64,000 bases of DNA, taken from contig JAOANR010000015.1 of NCBI GenBank assembly GCA_030278955.1, positions 38,100,487-38,164,486 on the forward strand, written 5' to 3'. Numbering within the stretch: the stretch's first letter is position 1; every line of letters begins with the position of its first letter. Below, piece after piece: positions 11,264 to 22,704 of this stretch. Under the pieces are notes generated by a model that ran no database searches, had not been told where the DNA came from, and worked only from the letters and a program-made list of their open reading frames with translations. This DNA is from Hygrophila difformis. Taxonomy: Eukaryota > Streptophyta > Magnoliopsida > Lamiales > Acanthaceae. Both the position numbers and the translations under genes were made by a program.

Positions 11264-11986
11264 TATTTTTTAAATTCAACATTGGGCTCTATTTATAGAG
11301 AGAAAAAATATGATTTTTTTTGTTTTTTTTAAAAAATAAAATCTTTGGCAAAACTTATGACAACAAACTTATTTATGCACATTCATAATTATTGGGTTTC
11401 AAATCTTTGTTTATGTATATTCATAATTATTTTATATTAAAATTATATACTTAATTTTTAATTAATTTGATTTAAAGGTAAATAAAATTTAAAAACTAGA
11501 TTATAAATAAACCTTTAACCTTATAGTAAATATTAACATTAATATAAATAAAAAAATATTATAAAAATTAATAGAAATTAATATTTATTTATCACCCAAT
11601 CATATAATGCCACTTGGCATTATATGATTGGAAGCCTTCCATGGCCTTGAGGTTGACTATCCAACCAAAGTCATGGAAGGTCATGACTTTTTAATTATTT
11701 TGGCATTATTTTTATTTCTATATTTTTTTTTTGTTTTTGTGATGACCCCAAGTGGGGGTCATGAATGATCATAGTCTAATAATATTATTGATTTATTTAT
11801 TGTCCAATCAGGGGTACAGGAAATTTTGATTAAAAGTTGATGAATCTCATTACATGTTATAAAGAGAAAAATAAAAGGAAGGCAAACTCAATTCTTTGTA
11901 TTGGTACAATCAATTATAAAGGATAGAGGAGTATCATTTTCGTAAATGTGACCTTTTATAGGTATCATTATTGATTTGAATAATTT
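10249..11986. other. AT-rich intergenic sequence with duplicated promoter-side flank and hairpins
   Basis: No supported gene. About 10530-10690 is similar to 23150-23340, the upstream flank of gene B, and so belongs to the duplicated unit. A TA microsatellite lies at 11239-11263. Three hairpins lie close together: a perfect 16-bp inverted repeat with a 2-nt loop at 11597-11630, CCTTCCATG/CATGGAAGG at 11635-11680, and TGACCCC/GGGGTCA near 11743-11761. Confidence 0.5.
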
Positions 11987-11998
11987 AAGCCACTATTG

Positions 11999-12173
11999 GT
12001 TTTATTTTATTATTATTATTATTTTTTTTTTGTGCTGAACAGTCTGTACAGACTAGGAAATGGGTAGTGAGAACTCATGGCACTGGGACAAAGGGGTAAG
12101 GTCAAAAATCGAACCACTAACCTAAAGGTTGGAAGTCAGGGAACTTTGACTATTAGGCCAATTTCTCGTCCCG
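11999..12173 (-). mobile_element. tRNA-derived SINE with 12-bp target duplication
   Basis: Read on the minus strand it begins GGGACGAGAAATTGGCC and carries an A-box-like TGGCCTAATAGT and a B-box-like GTGGTTCGATTTT, and it ends in an A-rich tail (T-run on the plus strand at 12016-12036). It is flanked by AAGCCACTATTG (11987-11998) and AAGCCATTATTG (12174-12185), 11 of 12 matching. Confidence 0.75.
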
Positions 12174-12286
12174 AAGCCATTATTGAGTTAGAATAATATT
12201 TAACATTAGAAATTTAATATGTTGATGATCTTTTAAGGTAGTGATTTACTAAGACATGGGCTGCTAACCCGAGAATCCTTCCAGCC

Positions 12287-12443
12287 ATGGAGAGACTGAC
12301 CCGAAAGCTCGCACCGGAGCCGGAGCATTTCCAGAGCTGTAAGGGCAATTTTCCTCATATGGAGATGGAAACAAATACCCCTCTATGCCGAAAACACTCT
12401 CAGCTTAAGCTTATGGACACTCTAGCCAATGCCCAGCTTGTAC
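12287..12443 (+). pseudogene. unidentified low-copy coding-like fragment cut by a hAT element
   Basis: A codon-like stretch (MERLTRKLAPEPEH near the start, KLMDTLANAQLV at the end) stops at the hAT insertion. Beyond the insertion, at 13837-13884, another protein-like stretch (HAIENERPRWAKR) continues but one base out of frame. I do not recognise the family. It could be a gene remnant or chance, and the only support is composition and continuity across the insert. Confidence 0.3.
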
Positions 12444-13828
12444 AAGGAGTGAAAGTGGGACGGATAATATCCGTCCGATCTGATGTCGTATTCGAGCATA
12501 TTCGAATTCAAATTTTGCTATCCGGGCGGATACAGAACTGGATATGAGATTTGAAATATCCATCCGTATCCGTAAAAATCCGAATATCGTGCGAATATTA
12601 TCCAAATTTTCTATATGGGTATCCGGATATATTATATATATATATATTTTATATACTACTCCCAGTGTTTTAAATTTTGATCGAAATCCCAAAATTTCGG
12701 GTTTGGGACCCCTCGAAGCGAAATTTCACCTACAATATCTTTTTGCAAAATTTCATCCGAAATTTCGCCCGAAAAATCCGGAATTTCCCGAAATTTAACC
12801 GATATTTCTCGAAATTTCTTGATATTTTTATTTTTAAAAAACTATTTTTTTCCTAAATTTTAAAAATATCTTCTTTTCAAAAAATTAAAAAAAATAAAAT
12901 TTATGCTTCGACAAATGTTGATTATGTCATTGATTTTAAGTCAAAATCTTTTCAATCAATATGGTTCATGATATCAACAATATTATGAACCTAGTATATC
13001 ATGAAATGAGTATTTTCAGCATTTTGCTAGTTTATATAGCAACATTGATGTATTTTAAAATATCTTCATTTTCATCCTCTCGGGAACTCGATGTGATTTT
13101 CTAAAGAAATTGCAAATATCTCCGAAATTTCTCCGAAAATTTCAAATATCTCAGAAATTTCCATAAATATATGTCCGATATCGACACTGATACCGACATT
13201 TAAAACCTTGATTAATCCATCCATTTTTTTGTAATAAATTTAATATTTGCATAGTTGATACTATTCATTTAGTAACTTTAAATCGAGTTCTTAACATAGT
13301 TCTATAAGAAACTAAATTTTTACAATTTTCAGATTTGTACAATTTGAAATATTAAGCATTAAAAATGTATATTGGATTGCGTGAAATGCATAATTGTTAA
13401 ATTTATTAAAAAGTGGATACGATATATATATATAAATAAATTATATTACATAAAAACTAATATATCCATTAGACAATACAACATTACCATTAATCTAAAT
13501 ATCTGATACCTAATATCATTATATCTAGTCCATTGCTCTACTCTAAACGACTAATTGAAATAGGAAAAACCTTACTCCCGTCGTCTTCATCCTTCATCCC
13601 CTCCCTGCCACTCACCGCCCACCGCCTTTAAAAGATTATAAGATTATCAGACTATTGTTTGTCACAATTCGAATCTCTCATATATCCGTCCCGTATCCGT
13701 ATCCCGAAATATTCGAATTCGTATTTGTATTCGATATATTCGTATTCGATTCCGTATTCGACAAAAGAATATGCCATAGTATACGAGAAGAATACTATCC
13801 GCCCGTATCCGTCCTACTTTCACCCCTA
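12444..13828. mobile_element. hAT-type non-autonomous element
   Basis: Terminal repeats AAGGAGTGAAAGTGGGACGG (left) and, reversed, TAGGGGTGAAAGTAGGACGG (right) are flanked by an identical 8-bp duplication GCTTGTAC at 12436-12443 and 13829-13836. Subterminal regions are rich in ATCCG/CGGAT words. It has no transposase and is itself host to a second MITE (12663-13210) and a decayed Stowaway-like stretch (about 13211-13420). Confidence 0.88.
12663..13210. mobile_element. nested MITE with GTTTTAAA ends
   Basis: The left end CAGTGTTTTAAA and the reversed right end CAAGGTTTTAAA form a terminal repeat, and the interior is rich in AAATTTCG words in both orientations. The flanks ACTACTCC (12655-12662) and ATTAATCC (13211-13218) match at 6 of 8 positions, a decayed 8-bp duplication as in hAT elements. 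Confidence 0.55.
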
Positions 13829-13892
13829 GCTTGTACCATGCTATTGAGAATGAACGACCTAGATGGGCGAAACGCAAAAACATACCAAACGC

Positions 13893-14052
13893 AATTGGTA
13901 TGAGTGGTATAGGGTTCGGACACTTTATGTAAAGATTTCGGGTTCAAGCTATTGTGTATAAAAACTTTTACTTTGGCAGAGGCAACTCTTCAATATCCAC
14001 CAAGTCCTCCGGGAATTTGTTTTGTGCACAAAGAAGGAAATAAATAAAAAAA
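13893..14052 (+). mobile_element. SINE, local family member 1
   Basis: It carries an A-box-like TGGTATGAGTGG and a B-box-like GGGTTCAAGC, then a body with CAACTCTTCAATATCCACC, ending in an A-rich tail (AAATAAATAAAAAAAA). The same body motif appears in minus orientation at 14285-14455 and about 23335-23430. No clear target duplication was found. Confidence 0.6.
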
Positions 14053-14284
14053 ATGTAAAAACGTGTTTGGTATGTTGGTGGTCCAGGTTAGAAAAGGTCC
14101 CTCCTTGTCCATCTATATCGGCTATCAAATTATAAAATTTAGTATATAATTAAATAAATGCAAAATGTGATAAGTATTGTCCTTTCTTGTTTAATAATTT
14201 ATACTTAGTTTGGAGTTTTTAGATAATGCTAGTAGAATAGATTAAAATAATTTTTTGTTCTTATATATATATATATTGCGTATA

Positions 14285-14455
14285 TCAGGTATCACAATGT
14301 CATATTCGGCCCAAGATTTATCCCTCGAGTATCTGGTGGACATTGAAGAGTTGTCTTTCCCAAAAACAGAATTCTGCTTACACAAAGGTTCAAACTCGAT
14401 GCCTTTGCTTTAGCTGCTAGAGCCGAGTACCACTTAGGCCAACTGTGTTTGGTTT
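14285..14455 (-). mobile_element. SINE, local family member 2
   Basis: On the minus strand it has TTGGCCTAAGTGGTA (A-box-like), GAGTTTGAACC (weak B-box) and CAACTCTTCAATGTCCACC, in the same order as the copy at 13893. The boundaries are approximate. Confidence 0.5.
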
Positions 14456-14548
14456 TGTGCTATTATTTGGTATTAGAATTAGAAATCAAAATTTGATTCG
14501 TAAAGTTAAAAATTAGAGGAATAATTGTTAAAATTTAACGCTTAGAAA

Positions 14549-14864
14549 GGGTATGTTTGGGAAATTATTAGAGTTTAGCGTCTGGAGTTTAGAGTTTAGA
14601 GTCTGGAGTTTGAAATTAATGGTGAAAATTAGTTTTAAATTTAAATAATGGTGTTTGGTACTGCAATTTTAAATTAGAGTTTAAAGTCTGGAGTTTGAAA
14701 AGCTAAAAGTAGGGAGAGAGGAGCGTTCAGAGTTTAGAGATTAGACATTAAACTTGGCACTTATTGTAATTAATGTTTACTATATATATATGATTTTAGG
14801 TTATTTTTAGTATGTATTTTAAAAGCTAAACGCTAATCGCTAGCATTTGTTCCCAAATGCAGCC
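14549..14864. mobile_element. MITE with GGGTATGTTTGGGAA-type ends
   Basis: The left end GGGTATGTTTGGGAA and the reversed right end GGCTGCATTTGGGAA are inverted repeats of the sort seen in PIF/Harbinger or hAT MITEs. The interior contains short tandem words (GTTTAGAGT and GTCTGGAGTTT). A clean target duplication is not evident, so the superfamily is open. Confidence 0.5.
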
Positions 14865-16311
14865 TTAAAGTTTAACGGTTGGAATGCAACTAAGTGTTTA
14901 TACATTTAATATTTTCATGAATTTTTAATATTTAAGAAACTAAAACACTAAATGTAATTACCAAACGCAGAAGCTCATTCTGAAACACAGATCTGCCAGC
15001 ATTCGAAGGAATCTCTCCTGGGCGAGCAGATTTACACGATACTAAAAGTGTAATGATTATTATATACAATTTGTAAATTTTGTAATGATGCTTTTGGGAC
15101 TCAATTTGAGGCTTTTATTTATTTTTCGTTTAAAAGAAAATAAAATTCAGATAGGATCTGATCATTTCAAACTTCCTCAAACTAGTGCTACATTGGAAGC
15201 TAATCACTGAATGAGTTCTTTGTATGTGCCGAATGAATACTTTGTATGTACTAAGTGTTACGGTCCAGAAACCATTAATACTCAACACACACCTCAATAA
15301 CACTCAGACCCATCACATCTCATCTGGTAAGCACATCTGAACCTGCTGAATGTCACTCATTCAGTACCATATCCACACCCGGTTGAACATGTGATATAGG
15401 GGTTTCATTTATGTTAATTAGACTTGTAAGCTTAGCTTACTTTTAATTTGAATGTAGTCAGCGCAATGGCAAACAATATAATCTTTGCATTGATTAATTT
15501 ATTTAATTTCATATTCTTTGTTGAATGTGCTTAACAACCATATATGTAGATTATCTTCATATTTTTTCATGTCAAATATCTTCATATTTTGGGAAGATTA
15601 TAGTGATCCAGAACAATTTGACTCACCATAAAAAGAAGTTGATTTTCCATGAATTTAGCACCATTTGTTTTTTTGTTTGGCACCATGTTTATACTGTTGG
15701 GTTTACTTTATTAAGTTACATGAGTAACAATTATTAAGGAATAAGACCCATAAACATCTTAATTCTATGCATCCATAATTACCAATTTCATTCTTTAATT
15801 TTGTCAATTACCAAAACAATGTTGTAACTATCATATTGTAATCAATTTCATTCTGTAGGCATTTGAGCAAATTATTAGTTCACTGAGGACATTTCAGTAA
15901 ATTATTTTTATGATTAAACTGCACAATGCCAAAGTTTTAAAAACTAACAATTTAAAAGTCCAACCTCCTAAAATATAATTTGGAGAAATGCTCAAATGAG
16001 AAAATTGGTCACAACAAGATAGTCACAGGACTGTTTCAGTAATTATCAATAATAAAGGATCAAATTTAATTATTAATAATTTATAGAAAACGTTTGCTTA
16101 TTCCAATTAATTATTAAGTAATCAGTGTAGCCGTTTAGGAATAGAGCATAAATACATTAAACATTAAACATTAAAGGATGACACATATCCTCCTAGCAAG
16201 CTGAGGAGGATTTGCATTTATTAGTATCTGACAACACAGAAATGAACAAACCCATCTTCTGTATATAACAATACACATAAGCACTGCCACGAGATAGGTT
16301 TGGATCACTCA
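14865..16311. other. intergenic sequence, duplicated 3' flank of peptide gene B
   Basis: No gene. Around 15000-15045 it matches 4960-5030, and 15420-15760 matches the 3' flank of gene A near 8700-9000. The stretch from about 16140 to 16310 continues the similarity up to the terminal exon of gene B. Confidence 0.5.
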
Positions 16312-19300
16312 TCAGGACAGGAGACGGAGGTTGGAGGTAAGAGAACCACCGCCAATACAGGTTCCTTTAACAGGAGGCCAAATACCGAGAGTGACACAGA
16401 CACCACAACCAGCCACGTCGCACTCTTCTTGCGTCCAGCACCTCACCGCGTTGCATGCAGCTTCTGCGCCACTTTTAGTTGCCTCTCCTGTCTCCATTAT
16501 TGTCACTGTACATCCAAGTATATATCATATATATATATATATATATACTAGAATCCGTCCGCCGCGCGCTACGCTGCGCGGGGCGACGGACGGTTTATAA
16601 CTGTTGTGTAGTTGCTGTGTATGGTGTTGTCGTACATTGTCCAATGGAAAGAAAATATTGTCAAGTTTATAATCAATTGAAATTTTTTCTATCCTTAGCA
16701 AACTTAAAATTTGAAATTGGAACCATTATTTCGGTGGAAAATGATATTGAGCCTGGTGCCTCCGGCTCGGCAAATCTGCACATAAATGGAAAATCAGTCA
16801 AAGTGAGTAGTGGCTGACAGGTGAAAGAATTCAGAACCTAAAAGCTTTAAAATTATAAAGAAACTCTCAACAACTTTGAGCAGTGAAGGTTGTTGTAAGT
16901 CAGTAAGTAGAATTGATCCTTCTAAACTAACATGCTGCAGGGTGTGGGATGAAAGTTTGCTAATGTTATCACATCTGCATTAGAAAGTGTGTAGAAAAAA
17001 ATAAAGGCAGTTACTCAAGTTAAGAAAACAAATTATTTTTTCAGAGAAGTGCCATGTTTTGATATAAAGTGAAACATAAGAAATGGCTAAAAAACCAATT
17101 TAAAACAGATATCATAAGAAAGTTTGTTGGTTTCATAGCAAATGTTTCACCATCACTGCACATCTCATTACAAAAAGAAACAATATTACTATGATCCTCA
17201 TAAGAATAAAGCAGTACACTATTATAAGAATAGGAAAAAGGAATCAACTTTCAACTGTTATTTAAGATGAGGTCAATATGGTAGTCATATGCATGAGCAT
17301 ACACTGTCCTACATCTAGCGACAAATTAATTTCACTTCATTTTTAATTCTCTAGTGTTAAAATGGGATGACTAAGCAGAGACTTTCTAGTTGCTTATAAA
17401 TTTGGTGAAACACAAAGGTCCATCATATTGAAAAACTATTCCACCCTAACCATTTCAATATAATAGAAAGAAGTAATAACAACTATTACAAGTGATGAAA
17501 CACAAAGTCTTGTGTAAAGACCATGTAATCTTGGATTGTTTAGTAAAGAAAATTATAAATCTTGGTATTGGTTAAAAGGCATCAGTTTCTAATTACTGGA
17601 TATATGTGAGTACCTTTGGCTCTCCGAAGCTAAAACAGTTCTTTGAAGATCAAATGGATACGATCCAACAGCGGCAGCACATCCGCCTAACAAATATTCA
17701 AAAAATTCAAAACCCCGTTAATATGTCAAAATTAACGTCTTTTAGTTTGCCAAAAGCCACAAAGTCACAAACCCCGCAAAAAACACTGAAAAATAAATAT
17801 AACCAGAAGCAACCCAATGAAGCATAATTTTTAGAAACTTCACTCATTTTCAACCATAATGGTGACCACTTTTGAATGCAACACTATAATAGTATCCAAT
17901 TATATTTTTTGCGAGTTTTCAAGCAATTACCACAGCTACTAAATGAAAATGTTTGATACAAATGCACATTTGTACACAATACCATCTTGCAAGTCAAGTA
18001 CAATGACAATGTCTATGTCAACTTAAGAGTTACAGGGTGATCTACAAACAAATTCCATGTCGATGTTCAAATGTTTGACATTTGTATTTACCAGAGAATC
18101 TTATAGTTCAATATGACTAAATGGAATCAAAATGCAATACTTTATTTCTGGAAAAATAAACTATCTCAATTATTCTTGAAAATAATTAATGAACTATAGC
18201 AGTTGTGATAGCTATAAACTCTCTCAATTATTCTCAACTATCAGTGTTGAACTAATTAAATCAAATGAACATCCCTTCATCAACAATTCAATATCAACGA
18301 TATTGCATTAATTAATAAGATATAGATTGTCATGAGGGTAGATGACCCATCTATATGAACATACCTCAATATCTTAAACCCATTGACGAGTTGAAGCCAC
18401 AAGAGCTCCATTTGGAACTATTGATGCCTTCATGCTTCGCCATTGCATTTGGCCACATAACCTAGGAATGTAAACTATTATAGAAACTTACAAACAACCT
18501 CCCCAAGTACACTTATAACTCCAAGCACCAATGACGCATTGTCAAAATCAACACATAGTACTTACAACATATGCCAAAAAACCAAAACAAATGCTTGACT
18601 GATTTCTATTAGAAAATATGAATTCCATAAATTTATACAATATGATTATGTATTTTCTTATCAACTAAAAGAAGGATTTAATTCTATCAAAGAGAATCAA
18701 GTCAGCCAACTAAATCTCCAAACAAGCAAAAAAAGTATTCAAAATTCAGGTTTGAAATAGATACACAACCAATACATGGCCATCCAACAAACTGAATTGG
18801 CTCAGTATGTGAAGTAAGAAGTTCCTTCAAAGCATTAGGTTCTCGTTTCCTTGCACCCCAACTATTAACAATTCCATCCATGTAAGAATAGATGACAAAG
18901 AAGCACACAATTCCATCTGGAACCACTGATACCTTTTCAAGCAAAAGTTTTCCCTAGTTGTACTACACACCAAGATCATTTCTGAGATCATACTTTGTGC
19001 TCACAGAATGCCCATCACTGAAAATAGGACAATAGATTAAGTGTTACATATGGATATTAAAACACATAATTCTTACCCACTTGTCCAAGGGTAAATGTCT
19101 ACAACACAAGACATAGATGGTGTCATAGAAATAACCTGCATTCCTTCATGTCTCACTGCATTCGAGTAATCTGTTCCTTTTCCATAGTAATAACCTGCTT
19201 CATGTTCTCTGTCATCAGTGCCCTTGGAAAAAAAAATTCTGGTCTTCAAATGCTTGATACAGCTTCTCTGAAAATGTCAATTGTAACCAAATTATGAGAG

Positions 19301-21721
19301 TTATTATGATTCAAATATAAAAAGAGCAGTAAAATGATTGAAACAAATCACATACTAAGCCGAATGAAGACAATAATACCACCAGGTTTATGAGCAACAG
19401 AAAATCACATTTAAAACTTTTATGGAAGACAGATAATAAATCACTGTGTAGGGTACCAAAAGACGAATACACAACTAAGCTATGATAATATCAGTGAATA
19501 GAAACTTAGCAAGACAATATTTTTGTAGTTCAGAAAAATAATTATCGGAAATAGCAGTGACCACATTTCGAAGATAATTTAAGAATAATAGGTGTGGCAC
19601 AACGTAAACATGAATGCAAGTCTGAGCTAATATAAACGCTGATTAACTTGTGTGAGATGTGCATGCTGAAACAAACATACTTAACTAAAAAGAATATGTA
19701 TGAAGCAGCGAAATAGAATTGAACTGAACCATGACACAGACAAACCAATCAATATCGAAATATAACACACTTAAGATCAGCGAAAAAGATTTTCACGACT
19801 AAGAAATTCAGCTCCACTTCTAATTACAAATGAAATGGGCAAGAATTCCTCCATAAACTGAACCAATTGAAGTACTATTATGAAAATAAAATTAGAAAGA
19901 ACAAAAAACTCGCGGTACACGGCAGAGCAAGGGAACGGAAACAGATCTGGCCAATAGGTGAACGATAACAATACACATTCATTAAACAGTATGCCAGTTA
20001 GAATGATTATTCATAATGAGCGGCGAATTAGCACAGCGTAGTTGTTGTGCAGCTTAAAACATAGAAAAAAATCCAAAGAGCTAATTCCAATCCTAAACTA
20101 TATAAAGTAATAGAAACAATCTAAAACAGCGAACAGGCTCCACGATAAGACGGGATAAAGCTTGAAAGAGGTGAAATCAGAATTGCTACCAATTCTCTAA
20201 TATGTTCAGCATGAATCCATAAGATGGATTCTGAACCACATCAATGCCATTTACTCCTAATTACCAAAATCCCCAAATGCCATAACTCGAGAAGATGAAG
20301 TGCCACTGAAGTTTCAATCTACCCAAAACAAATACCATCCATTAAACAGGCATAGAAATGGACCAATACACATCCAATTTATTCAATAATAATACCGAAT
20401 GGAGATTTATGGCTGATCAACAAGATGTAGCTCTTACTCCGAATCCAACAAGAACCAGCGACAAAGAAAGCTGCTACAGCAGAATAGATTGCAAGACATC
20501 CAATCCACAATAAACTCAACAAAGCTCGACAGTTAAGGTATAAATTCACTGCTATTTTAACAAAATAACAGAAAGGAGATTAAGAAATAGCGAGCGGCGA
20601 TTATTGTTCGATTCAATATGCTTTCTATGAATGGGAAAACAGCGTAGGCATAATCCAGCGTGGCCGGCGGTGTGGTCATGCGATGGGCAGACGCACGCGA
20701 TGGGAAGGCCGGAGCAAGGTCGCCGGATTCGAAACGACAATGGTGGTTAGGGCTTGCGAAAGGCTTTTCGTACAATTGAAAGGGAAGGCAGATTTTACAA
20801 GGAATTGAAAGGCAGGTTTTAGAATTATTACCTTGGTTAGAGGCGATGAGGCGACGGAGAACCCTAAGCTGGCCGATGAGCGAGCAGCGGTATGCAAGCG
20901 GATTGTTCAACGGCGGCGCACTGAGTGTTTGAGGCAGCAATGAAGATTTCTTTCAAACTGAGGGAATTTGATTTCGGGGAACGGAACTTGAAGCGCTTCA
21001 GGGTGATACACGAAGCAATGGAGCCGAACGAGCTTGCATATGGCAAAGACGCGGACGGAGTAGGGGATAAACAACGCAGAAATGAGGGCGTCCGACGGTG
21101 CTGTAAAGATGGTTGGGCAAAATCTGAACCGCGATTTCCTAGGGCAAAATTAGGAGAAATAGGGAAGAAGGAACACGCAGGTTTAGGGGACAATCTCCAC
21201 TGGCGGTGCTGCGAAGATGGTTGGGCAAAATCTGAACCACGATTTCCTAGGGCAAAATTAGGAGAAATAGGGAAGAAGGAATACACAGGTTTACTGGACA
21301 ACCTTTGGAGAACAAGTGTAAAGACGGAGGTGGACTGGTGGAGACTGGACCAGTGCCGGCGGCGGCGGCGCGGTGGCGCCATACGGAGGGCGGTCGACGA
21401 CAGATGGGGACATTGAATCTGAGGGGAATAAAGGCCGAAGAGATGGGAAGCGAGACTGCGAGAATGAGGGAGGGTACGAAGGGAAGCGGGGGAGAAAGAG
21501 AATGAAGGGCAAAAAAGGAATGCCAACCCTACATTTACTATTGCTGGGAATAGTAACAAATGTCTTGCATATATATATATATTAGATATATATATATATA
21601 TGGATCCATCATTGTTTCTTCATTTTAAGAAAATTGGAGTAATAGTTTGAAGAGTGATGAACAACATACCAGAAACGACGAGCAGAAGGAAGGCCAAAAT
21701 AGTAGTGAACTTATTTCCCAT
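16312..21721 (-). CDS. small secreted knottin-like cysteine-rich peptide, copy B, with a Helitron in its intron
   Basis: Two exons on the minus strand: 21721-21670 and 16505-16312. The donor is CTG|GTATG and the acceptor TACAG|TGACA, at the same places as in copy A. The product would be 81 aa, with signal peptide MGNKFTTILAFLLLVVS and the same six-cysteine pattern (CNAVRCW, ECDVAGCGVC, KGTC). The intron is 5,164 bp, of which 5,039 is a Helitron (16548-21586), leaving an ancestral intron of about 125 bp. Both splice sites and the open frame are intact, so the gene may still work if the long intron is spliced, but expression could be reduced or altered. The TATA box is at 21791-21798. Confidence 0.75.
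18856..19018 (-). pseudogene. captured exon of XPD/UVH6 (ERCC2) DNA-repair helicase
   Basis: The minus-strand translation reads VSTKYDLRNDLG, two stops, GKLLLEKVS, then VPDGIVCFFVIYSYMDG and IVNSW. From knowledge of the family this is the conserved stretch between the two helicase lobes of XPD (UVH6 in plants), the TFIIH 5'-3' helicase used in nucleotide excision repair. It is preceded by an acceptor-like TTTTCAG and followed by a donor-like GTGCAAG, so it looks like one complete exon with intron edges, lying in the Helitron's own orientation. Two in-frame TAG codons (in the segment GV-stop-YN-stop-G) make it non-functional. The parental gene is not in this window. Confidence 0.8.
21096..21305. 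repeat. 108-bp tandem duplication inside the Helitron
   Basis: Two adjacent copies start at 21096 and 21204 (CGGTGCTG, AAGATGGTTGGGC, GATTTCCTAGGGC in order). They differ by a handful of substitutions. Confidence 0.85.
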
Positions 21722-21790
21722 CTTTTAGACTTTTGTTAAGATTTTTAGTTTGTTCTGATGAGTGAATTAACGAATGGATATCATCCTCAA

Positions 21791-21798
21791 CTTATAGG
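21791..21798 (-). promoter_or_regulatory. TATA box of peptide gene B
   Basis: On the minus strand CCTATAAG, followed by TTGAGGATGA, about 70 bp ahead of the start codon. It matches the box of gene A in sequence and position. Confidence 0.65.
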
Positions 21799-22317
21799 GG
21801 CTCTAGTTTTGGCATCTTCGTTGGACCTAAAAATTTACAAATATTGACTTCGTTCCACCAAAAAAAAAAAAAAAAAAGATAAATAAATAAATAACAAAAA
21901 AGAAAGAAAGAAAGAAACAAATTACAATGGAATAAAGGGAGGGAAAGGGAGTCGGATGGAGAATCGAAACTTCAACCATAAGGTTGGAAGGGACTTAGCC
22001 ACTTGGGAAAGTTATCTCCAACACACAAATTTTGGTCGCCAAATGTCCAAAATAAATTTTTCTTGTCGCTGAGGTTTTACTTACCAATAGATTCACGACC
22101 ATAAAACTTTAATTGTGAATTCAGTCGCTAAACTTGTTAGCGAACGAATTTGGGGTTTCAGTGACCGAATTTTACGGTCACTAAATTGAATTTTTCTTGT
22201 AGTATACTATCTGCCGTCAAGTTTACCATTCATATCCGTTGCTCAAATCTGTTGATCAAATTTGTTATTTCTATTTGTCATTAGCTAACTCCCAACAGGC
22301 CATAGTGTAAAATATTG
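21799..22317 (-). other. upstream flank of gene B with a probable SINE
   Basis: From about 22015 back to 21860 the minus strand shows TGGCTAAGTCCC (A-box-like) and GTTTCGATTCTCC (B-box-like), then a pyrimidine-rich tail (the AAAG/AAAT runs on the plus strand at 21860-21917). It could be a SINE with a T-rich tail, but no target duplication was seen. The rest of the stretch has no gene. Confidence 0.4.
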
Positions 22318-22440
22318 GGTGTTATTGTGTTTTCAAAACGCAAATAATCAGTTTAACTGCTAAAAAAAGGTGCAACAAACCTGATTATTTGCGTTTTGAA
22401 AACGCAATAATCAGATAATATCGCTAATCCAAACACCCTC
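22318..22440. mobile_element. truncated foldback MITE
   Basis: An inverted repeat (TTTTCAAAACGCAAATAATCAG against CTGATTATTTGCGTTTTGAA, each shown in part) is followed by a right end GCTAATCCAAACACCCTC, like the reverse of GAGGGTGTTTGG MITE ends. The left terminus is missing. Confidence 0.45.
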
Positions 22441-22449
22441 TAAATTGTA

Positions 22450-22702
22450 CTCCTTGTGATGTCCCATTTTGACTTTTGAAACTGTTCATTGTTAAAATTT
22501 ACCTAATATTATCATAATTATTCGAAAAAAATAGTCAAGTTTGGTCTTATTGGATTCGTGTAATCGTGTAGTTTTAAAATATATATATATATATTTTTTT
22601 TATAATTTTTACTTCTCTGCATTTTAAGATATTAACTGTTAAAGAAATGCGCTATACTGTGTGTTTAAAAATTTTAGGACATTTCAAATGAGACAGTGGG
22701 AG
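22450..22702. mobile_element. Stowaway-type MITE, second copy
   Basis: The left end CTCCTTGTGATGTCCC and the right end GGGAG are flanked by TA at 22448-22449 and 22703-22704. The interior shares GGATTCGTGTAATCGTGTAG with the family seen at 8058 and 23817. Confidence 0.75.
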
Positions 22703-22704
22703 TA

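Larger units (their letters stand above)
16548..21586 (-). mobile_element. non-autonomous Helitron carrying captured gene pieces
   Basis: On the minus strand the element starts TCTAATATATAT at 21586 and ends CTAG at 16548. Just before that end there is a GC-rich hairpin (about 16554-16592, arms CCGTCC/GGACGG around GCGCAGCGTAGCGC). The flanking bases are A on the 5' side and T on the 3' side with no duplication: the canonical A^T Helitron insertion, here in a TA repeat. No Rep/helicase ORF is present, so it is non-autonomous. It carries an XPD-like exon (18856-19018) and, at 21096-21305, a 108-bp tandem duplication in a GC-richer 5' region that resembles captured 5' UTR or exon material. Confidence 0.88.

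Noticed and set aside
11597..11630. microRNA precursor
   Set aside because: The perfect 16-bp stem with a 2-nt loop is too short for a plant miRNA foldback.
18400..18470. Second captured exon (SIVPNGALVAS-like) next to the XPD exon
   Set aside because: The resemblance to XPD is limited to a few residues and it lacks supporting splice context.
19080..19240. Another captured exon in the Helitron (EHEAGYYYGKGTDYSN-like translation)
   Set aside because: Open in more than one frame and not recognisable; could be intron of the same captured gene.
20864..21559. 231-codon minus-strand ORF and a 163-codon plus-strand ORF in the 5' part of the Helitron
   Set aside because: They overlap on opposite strands, cross a 108-bp tandem duplication and show no family motif; open frames there follow from GC-rich captured sequence.
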